The notes under the pieces were generated by a model. The model saw only the letters and a program-made list of their open reading frames with translations, made no database searches and had not been told where the DNA came from. The translations under genes were made by a program, and so were the position numbers. Below are positions 45,001 to 54,976 of a stretch of 64,000 bases of DNA, one piece after another. Position 1 is the stretch's first letter. The number at the start of each line of letters is the position of its first letter. This stretch comes from Hyaloperonospora brassicae (lineage: Eukaryota > Oomycota > Peronosporomycetes > Peronosporales > Peronosporaceae): positions 62,001-126,000 of the forward strand of contig CANTFL010000122.1 in the NCBI GenBank assembly GCA_947650285.1, written 5' to 3'.

Positions 45001-47512
45001 TGCAATCATTATCTGTTCATATGATAGAAGTGTTGGCAGTTTTGCTCGAATGTGCTCTTGCTGAATAAATTTATATTGGCGTCGCGAGCGACTCGTCTAT
45101 TATGTTTCTTAAGATAATATATAAAGAAGTGTTCCATAATTCTAGTAAGCTGCTACGAGCTATTTGGGTACAAATGCATCGTCAAATTAGCATGTGATTT
45201 ATGAAGTCAGGTTGATACCAATGTGTCTCCTCGACTGAAGAAAAATACAAAACAAACCCTATTAGCTGCTCATAGAAACAAACTTTAGAGGTTCGAGATC
45301 GACCAACGGATCAATAATTATGATTTTTGCATTTGTTGCGCTGCCGTACCTTAATTTCATCATTATATAAACACTTCGAGAAAACATGATGGACCCGACA
45401 TGATGGTCGATTGAGTCGTTTTTAATATCCTTTTGGCGAACACAAAATCATGTGATGGATAGTACATTCGTGCTTTATGCCTTCGACATCGTTAACGGGG
45501 ATTTAGAAAGGAAGTCAATCTTGCAATGTTCGCTTTGTGCATCGTCAATTAATGACATTAAGTTGTCACAGGGAATGGGTACACATCAATTGTATTTTTA
45601 TTAGCATTTTGGCTAGTTTATGGCTTACGTCAGTATCTGGTCGATAGATGATGTATGTCCGTCTGATGGACGTTGATCGAGTAACGTTCCGTTTACTGCA
45701 TTATCCGCTATACTTAGCGAACAAAAAATGATGAATCATGTTTTACACTTTATTCGGACACCATAAAGTACTGGGTCCTATATACATACGCTCCCAATCA
45801 TTGAATTGCTATCAAAATAGTTTAGAAATAGTTTGCCAAATAACACATTCTCGTAAAGCAAAGGTACCAAACGGAACACCTTAAGGGGTCACGTTATACA
45901 AAGTTTAAAATAAAAAATGTTATTTTAATTACTACGTCCGATATTCTGTATCTATTGACCACACACGTAGGTTATATATAGTACATACGACATCAAAATG
46001 AAAGATACATTGGCGCTGAATCAAAGGTAATGGGACAAGGTCCAACGATACCAGACCTAAGTAAAACGTAATACTTTCACACATTCGTTGATGGATCAGA
46101 TATATGCTTTTGTCCAATACTCGTCCGTGAAAGGTGTTGTCCGTGGGTAGTTCACAATATTTTAAGTGGCGTGATCTACTGATCCCAAGTTCGTCAATAC
46201 GCAGGGACTGACTCCTGCACTATCAATAAATCTTTATTAATTTCACATTTGGTTATGAGCGCGTTAACATCGACCTATTGTTATCGTATATCTATTCATT
46301 GTTGGAATGTGATAGAAGTGGGAAGTCGATATCATATGATTCATGACCAGCAGACGTATACGATCAAACGAAATCATGAAGTAAGCCGACTAAAAACGTG
46401 CATTTGAAACATCCATAAAGCATTTCACTGATACCGACATATTCGGAGCGAATTCCCAACGCGCGCATTCAGAAAAGATCGAATCGATCTAAATCATATG
46501 TAAATAATTGTTGAATATTATTCGAACCTAAGCGTACTTGCGTCGATCCTTTCACAACAAATCGGATTAAAAATCTATTTATGATTTATCTGTAGAAAAT
46601 ATAGTAATGTTGTAGTGCTCAAATTATTTAATGGTATTAGAACCTTCATACACTCGCCATACTCACAAGAATGCGAGACAAGATAAAAGGTGTATTAAAA
46701 AATGATCGTTTTTGCTCTCTTCTGCTCTTTTATAAAAAATGACGTGGACCGCGTGGATTTTGATGTGTAATTTTACTGGTTCCAAATACAATCAGCAAAG
46801 CTTAAATGACCCGGTATAGACAAAAACAGTTGTTTTGCTTGATGTTTTATACTTACAGTATTTGAAGATTCATAAATGTAGTGTGAGGTGGCATTTTCTA
46901 TTTCAATTACGCTTTATTGCGCACTACAGGAATCCTGATGGCTCATAAAGAAGGCAAGGTGGAATAATAAATTAACGCATCCTCAGCGTCATAGGCTGAT
47001 GTATCTTTGAATCGCTATATGAATTGGAGTAATTTGTAAAGAACATTTCACGGTGCTGAAGTGCCGCGGCTCGATCATCTAGATACATATCTACATCATT
47101 GGGTTCAATTGGGTAAGTACAATAAAGAAACCGGTTTTACTACGTGATATTTCGCCGTCCAATATGGGTCAAAACTTTGTTAAGGGTTACGATATTATTC
47201 ATAAAGCTCTAATATAGATGTACGAAAACGTGGCACGAATACGAAGCAACTACAATCACCCTATCATTCTTCGTAACAATATATACGATTTTATTGTCCC
47301 CTCACACCTTCCGGATCAGCGGTCTCCATCGTACTTATTTTCTAATTATTTACCATCCGAGTATAATCCTTTACTGATTTTGGTCATTTACATGTACCCA
47401 ATATATAAGTCTCATAGCCGAAAGTGCAACCTATGGCTACGGGTGGAACGTCTTGACATCGATAGAAAAAATTTGTATTTGTAATGGTGTGTATTTAGTC
47501 AGCTATGCCGGG
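42089..47512. other. AT-rich intergenic DNA; no recognisable gene
   Basis: Frames are short (65-89 codons) and have no recognisable motifs. No repeat arrays, LTRs or RNA genes were identified. Confidence 0.55.
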
Positions 47513-48046
47513 TGTAACGAAATTACACGTCGACTGGTAGTCGACAATAGGTACGGTACACACAAGGGATGGGATCCCCTTTAAAGAAATATTATAACAC
47601 AAGTATCAATTGTTGAAGACTGATGTCTGTCAACCATTGATTACGAGATCTTTTGATAGATTTATTTTGGACATAAGTGAATAGGTTATTTACTTTGTTC
47701 TACGGTGTTCTTTTAGGTTAAAAGAAGAAATAAAATTTAGTTCCCATTTTGATCAACAAAAGACACGTGCCTCTCTGAGGCGTCTTGTGATCGTAAGGAA
47801 GTAGCAACGCCTTGCTAAGGCAGCTACTCCTTGTGCACTTAGTGCGATTGATTCTTTGAATCGTTTGGTCCCCCTGGAACAGGGACCGTAAGCTCTTTGA
47901 GCTTGTTGACTCTTTGAGTCGGGTTCTTTGAACGACCTTTTAGCTATCGGAGCTGTTGACTCTTTGAGTCGGGTTCGTAGAACCAAAGTTGCTCTTAAGA
48001 GCGTTAAGTCTTCCTCTGACTTAAGAGGCTGTGTAGCTCCGCTACA
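47513..48046 (+). repeat. 5' LTR of Gypsy A copy 2 (534 bp)
   Basis: Starts TGTAACGAAATTACACG and ends CTCCGCTACA. A possible polyadenylation signal AATAAA lies at 47729-47734, which would put everything after about 47750 in U5. U5 contains a partial duplication of about 50 bp (47891-47940 versus 47942-47988) that is absent from copy 1. Confidence 0.94.
47769..48046 (+). other. chain of about 14 small hairpins filling U5
   Basis: Successive inverted repeats almost without gaps: GCCTC-TCT-GAGGC (47769-47781), a larger stem over 47796-47831 enclosing GCCTT-GCT-AAGGC, GCAC-TTA-GTGC (47835), GATTC-TTT-GAATC (47850), GGTCCC...GGGACC (47867-47887), AAGCTC-TTT-GAGCTT (47890), GACTC-TTT-GAGTC (47908 and 47958), GTTC-TTT-GAAC (47923), AGCT...AGCT (47942), GGTTC-GTA-GAACC (47972), GCTC-TTAA-GAGC (47991), TTAAGTC...GACTTAA (48004-48024), and TGTAGC-TCC-GCTACA (48032-48046), which ends exactly at the LTR end. 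Most loops are 3-4 nt. Stems are kept in the 3' LTR and in copy 1. Confidence 0.8.
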
Positions 48047-48048
48047 CT

Positions 48049-48060
48049 TGGTAGCACTTG
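48049..48060 (+). other. candidate primer-binding site (Gypsy A copy 2)
   Basis: TGGTAGCACTTG starts 2 nt after the 5' LTR. TGG is the complement of tRNA 3'-CCA, as expected for full-tRNA priming. The tRNA was not identified. Confidence 0.45.
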
Positions 48061-48105
48061 TAGTCAATCTACACCTGAGTCGGTAACGAATGATCCTCTG
48101 TGAGG

Positions 48106-49118
48106 ATGGAGCAATCCACACCCCTCTCTGAGGCTTAAAAGGTCGCGATTGAGAAGCTGACCGCGGCCGTAGGCCCTGAGTATGTGGAGTTTCTAGCTGC
48201 ACAAGGTCCCTATGTGCTCAATGCACGAGTCGAGGCCTTCATGCAGTATGAAACGGCCCTTTTAGGGCTGGTTCAAAATTAAGTGGCGTCGGCTATGCCA
48301 ACAGAAGAGGCCAAGCCTCGTCCTCTTAGGGTGGACGTTAAACATTACTCCGGGAATGAGGGGGAAACCTGGCCCTCTGGATCTGTGAGATTGAGATGGC
48401 CATGAGCTCTGGCCTTATCTCACTGGAGTATCAGCGGGTCTCGCTGGCCATCTCCAAGCTCGATGGAACAGCTAGAGAGTGGGCTCTGACGTGTGGCACG
48501 TCGGTCGACTTAACGTTTCCCACATGGGACTCACTCAAGTTAGACCTATTGCGAGTTTTCTCGCCGCCCAACCAGTCCTATCGCGTGCGCTCACGCTTCT
48601 TGTCTACCCGTCAGGGTAAGAATGAGCTAACGGACTATGTCCAGGAGTTGAGAACTTTGATGGCTGCTATGCAGTCTGACCCTCTCCCTGAGACAGTCTT
48701 CGTGACTGTCTTCATGAGAGGTCTTCGTAATGGCGTTGCCAGGACCGAGGTGTTTCGGGTCCATCCCTCTACTTTTGAGGAGGCTGTTAGCATCGCTCAA
48801 AATGCTGAGCACAACTTCAAGTCGGCCAGAATTGGTTTGAATGTGTACAACCCAAGCTTTGCGAGGGCAACCTCAGCAAATAGCTCAGCTTACTGTAAGC
48901 CAGAACCGATGGATCTCAGCCATGCTAAAGATGAAGGTGAAGCGGAGTTTCATGTTGCCGAGCAACGACAGGAGGTGAAACGCTGTTATATGTGCGGAAG
49001 CACAAAACACTTGCGTCCCACTTGTCCTTTGCGCAAGCAACAACCGACTCCTATGGGTCGAAATCCCAGCCACAACCAGAAACCTGGTATGGCACGGGGA
49101 AACGTCGACACCCAGTAG
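48106..49118 (+). pseudogene. gag: gag (Gypsy A copy 2)
   Basis: The ATG at 48106 (MEQSTPLSEA) starts a frame interrupted by stops near 48133 and 48281 and by a frameshift near 48365. From 48396 it is open for 240 codons, with the gag core LDGTAREWALTCGTSVDL, LTDYVQELRTLMAAM and a CX2CX4HX4C knuckle (RCYMCGSTKH). It ends at a TAG at 49116-49118. A small hairpin (ATCCTC-TGT-GAGGAT) covers the start codon. The last codons contain a slippery sequence for -1 frameshifting into protease. Confidence 0.9.
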
Positions 49119-49138
49119 GCGGGGGGCGCCCTACTGGG
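49097..49138 (+). promoter_or_regulatory. -1 programmed ribosomal frameshift signal at gag-protease junction
   Basis: The heptamer G GGA AAC (49097-49103) is in phase with gag codons (CGG GGA AAC). It is followed by 7 nt and then by a perfect 9-bp stem, CCCAGTAGG (49111-49119) with CCTACTGGG (49130-49138), and a 10-nt loop. Slipping back one base leads straight into the protease frame. This is the classic layout of -1 frameshift sites in retroelements and viruses. Copy 1 keeps a shorter stem but has G GAA AAC. Confidence 0.8.
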
Positions 49139-49578
49139 GTAGAACTGAGTTCTGTAGCTTCTCTACGAGGTAGAGTGAAACAGGGCTTAGCCCCACCGAG
49201 CTCTGTGCCCACCAGCAAAGAGCGTGGATACAAGCCTGGTTTGTTAGTCGCCGAGGCGAAGATTGAAGGCTTTAAGAATCATTGGTCGATCCTAATCGAC
49301 TCCGGATCATCATTCAGTTATGCTCGACGTCTTTCCCTTGGGGGAGTCAGCAATACGATGAAGCGCTCAAAGCGCACGATGGTGATTCCATCACTGTTCG
49401 GTTAGCAACGGGTAGTCGCGTTACTGTGCCTAAAGTTCCATTGAACTTGGGCGTGAGGTTTTTGGACTTTGATAGCATTGAACGCCGTCTTGTCCTCGAT
49501 TTGTATTCGAGATACGATCTCTTCCTGGGTATGGCTTGGCTTGAACGCCATGAGCCATGGATTGATTGGAGGTCTTAG
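49103..49578 (+). pseudogene. aspartic protease (Gypsy A copy 2)
   Basis: The -1 frame is open from the frameshift site through RGYKPGLLVAEAKI and the active site ILIDSGSS near 49300. A frameshift near 49340 moves the rest (GDSITVRLATGSRVTVPK, LGMAWLERHEPW) to another frame, ending at a TAG at 49576-49578. That TAG is also present in copy 1. Confidence 0.85.
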
Positions 49579-50546
49579 ACCTTAGGCGTAACGCGCAATG
49601 TTCCTAGAGAAGCTTTGGAGAGTCATGAACCCACCTTTGCTAGGCAGCAAAAGCGCTATTGGCGCGAGCCATTGACGGAAGATGTCAATGTTCTGGAAAT
49701 TGGTATGTCAGAGTTAAATAACTCCAATGTCTATGACATTAATATTGAGCGGAGCTCTATCACCGTATGTGAGGGGAGTTATACTCCGTTGAGTGATACT
49801 CGTTGTGATACTGAGTCACTGCATGCTTCAGGCATAATTAACCTAGGGCCGAGACATCAAGAATGTAATATCTCTGATGTGAGTGGGGTGGCACCTAAAA
49901 TCCCACCGAGTGAGGGCGGCCGAGGTGGCACCTCACTGAATGTCAGTAATGACATTGATGGCGAGAAGCCAGAGTGTTCAAGGCTAGTATTGAGTGCTGT
50001 ACGAGATGTGTTACGTGTAAATCCACTGAGTGAAGTGTTCGAGTTGCGTAACACTTCACCAGATGTCGTTCTAGACATGAGCTCTCGTACAGAGCGTGTA
50101 AGATAAATAGCAATTACGGTGACCCTACTGTCCCGGCCCCCACTAGGCGTAAGGTTTCTTTGAGGAAACAATCTCAGCATAGGGTGGAAACTGTTAAGCG
50201 CCCCACGTCTAAGAAGTCACGAAGTGATAATAGTAATAATACACTATATACACTTGTCAATGGATTGACTGGCCATGTTGATGGCAAAAAAAGTCTCGAG
50301 ACCCTTCCATCCTTGGATACTCTCTTTGACCTAGACGAAATTTCTGACGGCGAATGTAGCCAAGCCTTACAAAAAGGAGAATTATCCGAGTTAGTGGCCA
50401 TTCGGCCGGATATTGAGTTGAACTCATCCTCGTTATTGGACGAGTCTGTCCTTGAGGACACAAAGGCGGCATTGGATGCCCGTAGTGGATCTTCGATCCT
50501 TAAGGATCCTCTTGATCCGTTCTATCCTTTAGTAAAGGAGTTTTAG
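49579..50546 (+). pseudogene. conserved protease-RT linker (Gypsy A copy 2)
   Basis: Homologous to 992-1961. After the TAG the frame reads FARQQKRYWREPLTEDVNVL and an acidic stretch to about 50106. After a frameshift, a second part (50160-50546) ends FYPLVKEF and a TAG at the same position where copy 1 has TAA. No known domain. Confidence 0.6.
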
Positions 50547-50549
50547 GAC

Positions 50550-51802
50550 GTGGCGTGTCACAACCCACCGTCCGTCTTACCTCCCGATAGAGGTGTACGT
50601 CATGAAATTGACTTGGTTCCTGGAACTAAATACTGCGTAACACGGCAGTGGCCTTTACCGAAGGGACAGTGTGACGTCATTGACGACTTCATTCGTGCAA
50701 AGCACGCGGCAGGAATGGTACGTGAGAGCAAATCTACCCATTCCACACCGACCTTCTGTGTCAAAAAGCCCAATGGTAAGTGGCGTATTATTCGTGCTTA
50801 CAATAAGCCTAATGCATCCACCATCCCGGCTCAGACACCAATTTCAAGGAAAGATGTTCTTCATAACAATATGGTGGGATGTACAATGTACAGTGCGCTC
50901 GACTTAGTCGCTGATTATTACCAGCTTGTCATGCGAGAAAGCGATATTCCGCTGACAGCGGTCAGCACTCCAAGCGGTATGCTCTAAGAGTGGCTTGTAA
51001 CCGACCCCAGTGGCCGAGTGGTAGACCACTGGAGCTGGGACCGGGAGGTACCTGGATCGATATCCTGGAGGGGGGTTCGATTACAGGGCGCCGGAGATAG
51101 GCTAATAAAGTATGACGAGCAACCACCCAATGGGTGGCCGCCCTGCCAACCCGCACCGAAGGGTGTGGATAGTTGGGTGGGCTGGAGGCCCTACTAGCCG
51201 AAAAGCCCCATAGTGTAATGAGGGGTGTGGACCCCTGGCGAGTTCAAACCGAGTTGCGGTACTCGCAGATCACTCCCGGGAGATCTGAGGGGTCACACGG
51301 CATAAATCTCTAAGAGTGGATTGTTATGCCGCAAGGGTTATCAAATGCCCCGGCTACATTCAACCGTCTTGTGACACAATTGTTCAGACCTCACAGAGGT
51401 TATGCACAGACATACTTTGATGACATCTTTGTCCATAGTCGTGCTATGAACGGTCGATCAGATTTGGACAATTATATTGACCATTTACGAGCGGTGCTCG
51501 AGTGCATGCGCACGAATACGTTGTACCCCAACGCGTTTAAGTGCATCTTTGATGCAGAAGAGATTCCCTTTTTAAAATGCTTCATTGGCAAGCGAGGCCT
51601 GAGAGTGGGTCCCGCTAAGGTCATAGTCGTAGTTGATTGGCCGGTTCCAAAGAACCAAGAGGACTTACGTAAGCGGCTTGGACTTGCCGATTACTTACAC
51701 AAGTACAGTGCGAATTACGCAGACATGGCTCGGACATTATCCAATCTCCTTAAAAAGGATGTGGTATGGTGCTGGACTAGCACCAAGCATGTTGCTTTTT
51801 AA
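50550..51802 (+). pseudogene. pol: reverse transcriptase interrupted by a SINE (Gypsy A copy 2)
   Basis: First part (50550-50987): HEIDLVPGTKYCVTRQWPLP and ALDLVADYYQLVM, with the first catalytic Asp. The frame is cut by a 309-bp insertion and resumes at 51326 with MPQGLSNAPATFN and the active site TYFDDIFVHS, then the thumb. A TAA at 51800 closes the last part. Apart from the SINE and its duplicated target the two parts join at the position expected from copy 1. Confidence 0.92.
50982..51324 (+). mobile_element. tRNA-derived SINE inserted in RT
   Basis: The target CTCTAAGAGTGG-C-TTGT at 50982-50998 is repeated at 51308-51324 with one change (A for C). The 309-bp body (50999-51307) has an A box, TGGCCGAGTGGT near 51011, and a B box, GGTTCGATTAC near 51075, spaced as in a tRNA with a long variable arm (Leu or Ser type). 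A second B-box-like phrase (GAGTTCAAACC) lies near 51240. It ends CATAAAT with no long poly(A). SINEs use RNA polymerase III promoters and LINE enzymes. Confidence 0.85.
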
Positions 51803-51835
51803 GCAGTAAAGGAGAGTCTCCTTCATGCGCCAATC

Positions 51836-53260
51836 TTGGCTTTGCCTGATCCTGATCGATCTTTCAGTGTCGTCTGTGACGCATCCGACTTTGCCATAGG
51901 CAGCGCTATGTTACAGACAGATTCTGATGGACGGGAACGCGTAATTGCGCTTGAGTCTCGGCAGCTGAAGGCTGAAGAAAAGAACTATCCTGTTCATGAC
52001 AAAGAGCTTCTTGCAATGAAGTATGCTCTCGTCAAATTCATAGTTTATCTTCTTGACTCTAAGCCATTTGTGATTTATACAGATCATGCGTCACTACGCA
52101 CTGCGACCCAGTCGCCTCATCTCTCTCAGAGAATGGCTCGTTGGCTTTTCTTGTCTGCCAAATACAACTTCGAGGTGAAGTATAAGCCGGGCAAGCAGCA
52201 TGCTTTGGCTGATGCCCTGTCACGCAGGCCTGACTATGAGCTTGCTTATGTTACGACTCTGTCGTCGTCGGTAACTGACCGAATCCGTACGGCATACGCC
52301 AAGGATGAACACTGTGTAGCTCTGCTACGTGCTCTATGGAGCGAGGAGTTTAAGGACTCGGAAATAGAATTGTCGGCACGGTTACGTCTATATTCTATCG
52401 ATCAGGGCCTGTTGTGCTATAGCACGGATGTGGAGGATATTCCTCGCATTGTTGTCCCTCATGATGAGGAGTTGAAGTATCGGACCCTCTATGAGGCGCA
52501 TGATACTGCGGTGAGCGGTCATCTCGGTCGAGAAAAGACATATGGCTCCGTGAGCCAATATTATTGGTGGCCCAAACTATACAAATGGGTGAACACATAT
52601 GTGCGTACGTGTGAAATGTGTCAACGAGTGAAACTATCACCTCACGCGGCCGCGCCGCTTGCTAGTTTGCCTATACCCAAAAGGTGTTGGGAGTCCATCA
52701 GTATGGACTTCCTGTTCGGTTTACCGAAGGATTCGTATGGAAATACGGGTATTGTGGTTTTTATTGACCGTTTGAGCAAGATGACTCATTTAGCAGCGGT
52801 GCCAGATACCATTGATGGTAAAGGTACAGCTACGCTGTTTATCGATCGAGTGTTTCGACAACACGGTTTGCCGTTGGCAATTGTCTCTGATTGGGATCCT
52901 CGCTTCACTGAGATATTTTGGAATTCCATCTTAAAGGTGCTCGGCACACGTTTGGACATGTCCACAGCGGATCATCCGCAGACTGATGATCGAACCGAGC
53001 GAGTGAATTGCATCATCGGTGACTTCTTGCGCAATGTTCGCGATGAAACGCCTAAGCGTTGGAGTTCGATGCTCCCTGTCGTTGAGTTTGCGTTGACTAA
53101 CGCCGTGCATGCCTCCACCGGCTACACACCGTTTTATGTGAATGGTCTCACACACCCTCGCGTTCCGTTAACGCTACCACTCCGTATTTCAGGGCCTATT
53201 TGGGGGGAGTTGCCGATCGACTTGCTGATATCAGCCCTGCTACTGTTCAAAAACAGGTAA
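51836..53260 (+). pseudogene. pol: RNase H and integrase, open for 474 codons (Gypsy A copy 2)
   Basis: RNase H: FSVVCDASDFAIGSAML, KNYPVHDKELLAMKYA, IYTDHASLRT, HALADALSRRPDYE. Integrase: zinc domain HDTAVSGHLGREKT with CEMCQRVK, catalytic SMDFLFGLPKD, IVSDWDPRF and HPQTDDRTERVN (D,D,E all present). The frame shifts near 53210. This is the best preserved Pol segment in the window, though copy 2 as a whole cannot make a full polyprotein. Confidence 0.93.
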
Positions 53261-53990
53261 GCGAGTTTCTCGCAACGCGATTAAATGTCTTATGACATGT
53301 GCGTGACGCACTGGATGATAGCCAAGATAAGCAGAAGGAACAAGCAGATGCCAAAGGCAGAGGTTGTATTGAACGTTATAAGGTCGGAGACCAAGTTCTA
53401 CTCAATGCTAAAAACCTACCTACAAATGTATTGACTGCTGTCTTCAAGACAAAGTTGCGCCCGCGCTTCATTGGACCATTCACGGTCGTCGCCAAGAAGG
53501 GACTTGCGTATACGCTCATCCTTCCGCGCAAACTGCGCACACACCCCGTGTTCTTCGTTAATTTGCTTAAGCCGTATCGAGATCCGTACCACGTGATCTT
53601 GGAGCCGCTTGCGCCGGGTAGGTTGGCCTTGCCATCGGTTGCTGAATCCGTATCAGGAGGTCAAGCTGAGCCTCCGTCCGGGCTTGGCCCAACTCCAATG
53701 CCTGGACACGGGATCGCGTCGCGTCAAACGCACTCTGGGTATTACCCAATGTCTCACGGAGACCACTCATCTCGAGAAACATCGTCTCATGCTCCTCCTT
53801 CGGGTAACCAACCACCTCCGACGCTGCTCGATGATCAAGGGAACCGCCAGTTCCATGTGGAGCGACTCCTGAAACGGCGTCGTTGTCAGGGTCAATACCA
53901 GTATCTAGTGAAGTGGCGAGGGTACCCGGAGTCGGAGAACTCGTAGGAGTTTGAAACACCCCTTCGGCAGTATTGCCCGTTCGCCGTTGA
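53261..53990 (+). pseudogene. pol: integrase C-terminal domain and chromodomain (Gypsy A copy 2)
   Basis: A frame open at 53299-53946 has GDQVLLNAKNLPTN, RPRFIGPFTVVAKKG and THPVFFVNLLKPY, then a Pro/Ser/His-rich linker and the chromodomain FHVERLLKRRRCQGQYQYLV with KWRGYPESENS. A TAG at 53944 cuts the domain before its last helix (FETPLRQYCP follows). From 53567 onwards the opposite strand is also open. Confidence 0.88.
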
Positions 53991-54868
53991 TGTTTTTGAA
54001 CATCGCGGCAGGTGTCATCCCTCGACCGAGAGCGCTTCTTACCAATAGTGGTGGAGGCAGGTGGGTAGTTGGGTACCGCTTGTCAAACACCCACATCAGT
54101 CGGCACAGCCGGAGCATAGCGTGTGCGAGTTCGCATCTGTCCTCTGGCCTTAAGCTTGGCGTAATCATACCGAAGCTTTCGTTCTCGACGAACATCTGCC
54201 ACATCGGCACTTGCTCTGAGATCTAACACGCTTCTAAGGTGTCGTTTCCGATGCACCCAGCGAACAAAAGCGTTGTCTTCTTCCTCCTGAGATTCGCCTG
54301 CGAATAAGAGGATGGGTATACCCTTCATCGGTGGAACCGATGCACCCCGTGCTTTCGTGTCATGTCGCAACTTGTATTGACTTTGAGTCGTCAAGCGGGG
54401 TTGCAGTTACCTCTCACGAAGTGCCTGTCGACTCGCCACCTCATCAGAAGATGTAGGCTCAGCGCCAATGGCCCACGTTGCCAAAGAACGACCTGTCGTT
54501 TGGCGTATACGCTCTTCCACATTGAGTGGTGTGAACAGATAGCCACGACGACCCTCAAGGGTTGCAGCCAGCTGCATTCGGCGCTGAGCGCTCTCTTCTC
54601 GTTGGATAGCCAATTGTTGTTGCTCATCGAGTGGATCAGTGATGATGGCATCGCCCACGATAAGTGTTTGATGCGGCGCCGATGGCGCGTTGGCTTCGCC
54701 ACGATCGGCAAATGAATTTAATGCAGTATGAGGCGGTGCCTCTTGTACTGGTGCGTCGGACATTGTCCTCTCGTCACCATGGATATCGGTATCGCTACCA
54801 CAATTCACATCCACATCGATGCCAAGGTAAGACGAGAGAGTCGAGGACTCATGGGGTGGCGATGCCAT
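53567..54868 (-). pseudogene. antisense coiled-coil ORF of Gypsy A, copy 2 (433 codons, two stops)
   Basis: One minus-strand frame runs from an ATG at 54868 (MASPPHESSTLSSYLG), 108 bp inside the 3' LTR, to a stop at 53567. Its 1302 nt equal the copy 1 frame. Only two internal stops occur (54407 and 54083). Shared with copy 1: ITDPLDEQQQLAIQREESA, a GIPILLFAGE..EEEDN.FVRWV block, a basic segment ending YAKLKARGQ, and a C-terminal coiled coil (MSGLRETLGNTQSAF, SRVQALELGQARTEAQLDLL). Substitutions between copies are often conservative. About 380 bp overlap the integrase tail and chromodomain in antisense. An LTR-derived antisense promoter is a plausible driver. Function is unknown. Confidence 0.65.
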
Positions 54869-54964
54869 GGTGTTTTGTGTTTTGCCAACCGTGAGGTTGA
54901 AGCGCACACACACCGTCCTCTTCGAGGAAAGAATTCGATTGACGTTTTGTAGAAACGTCAGTCT

Positions 54965-54976
54965 GGTGGGGGACGG
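54965..54976 (+). other. polypurine tract (Gypsy A copy 2)
   Basis: GGTGGGGGACGG directly precedes the 3' LTR, matching 6065-6076 except for one base. Confidence 0.7.

Noticed and set aside
51004..51090. A tRNA-Leu or tRNA-Ser gene
   Set aside because: A and B boxes are present, but the sequence does not fold as a clean tRNA, continues for another 200 bp and is flanked by target duplications, so it is the head of a SINE.
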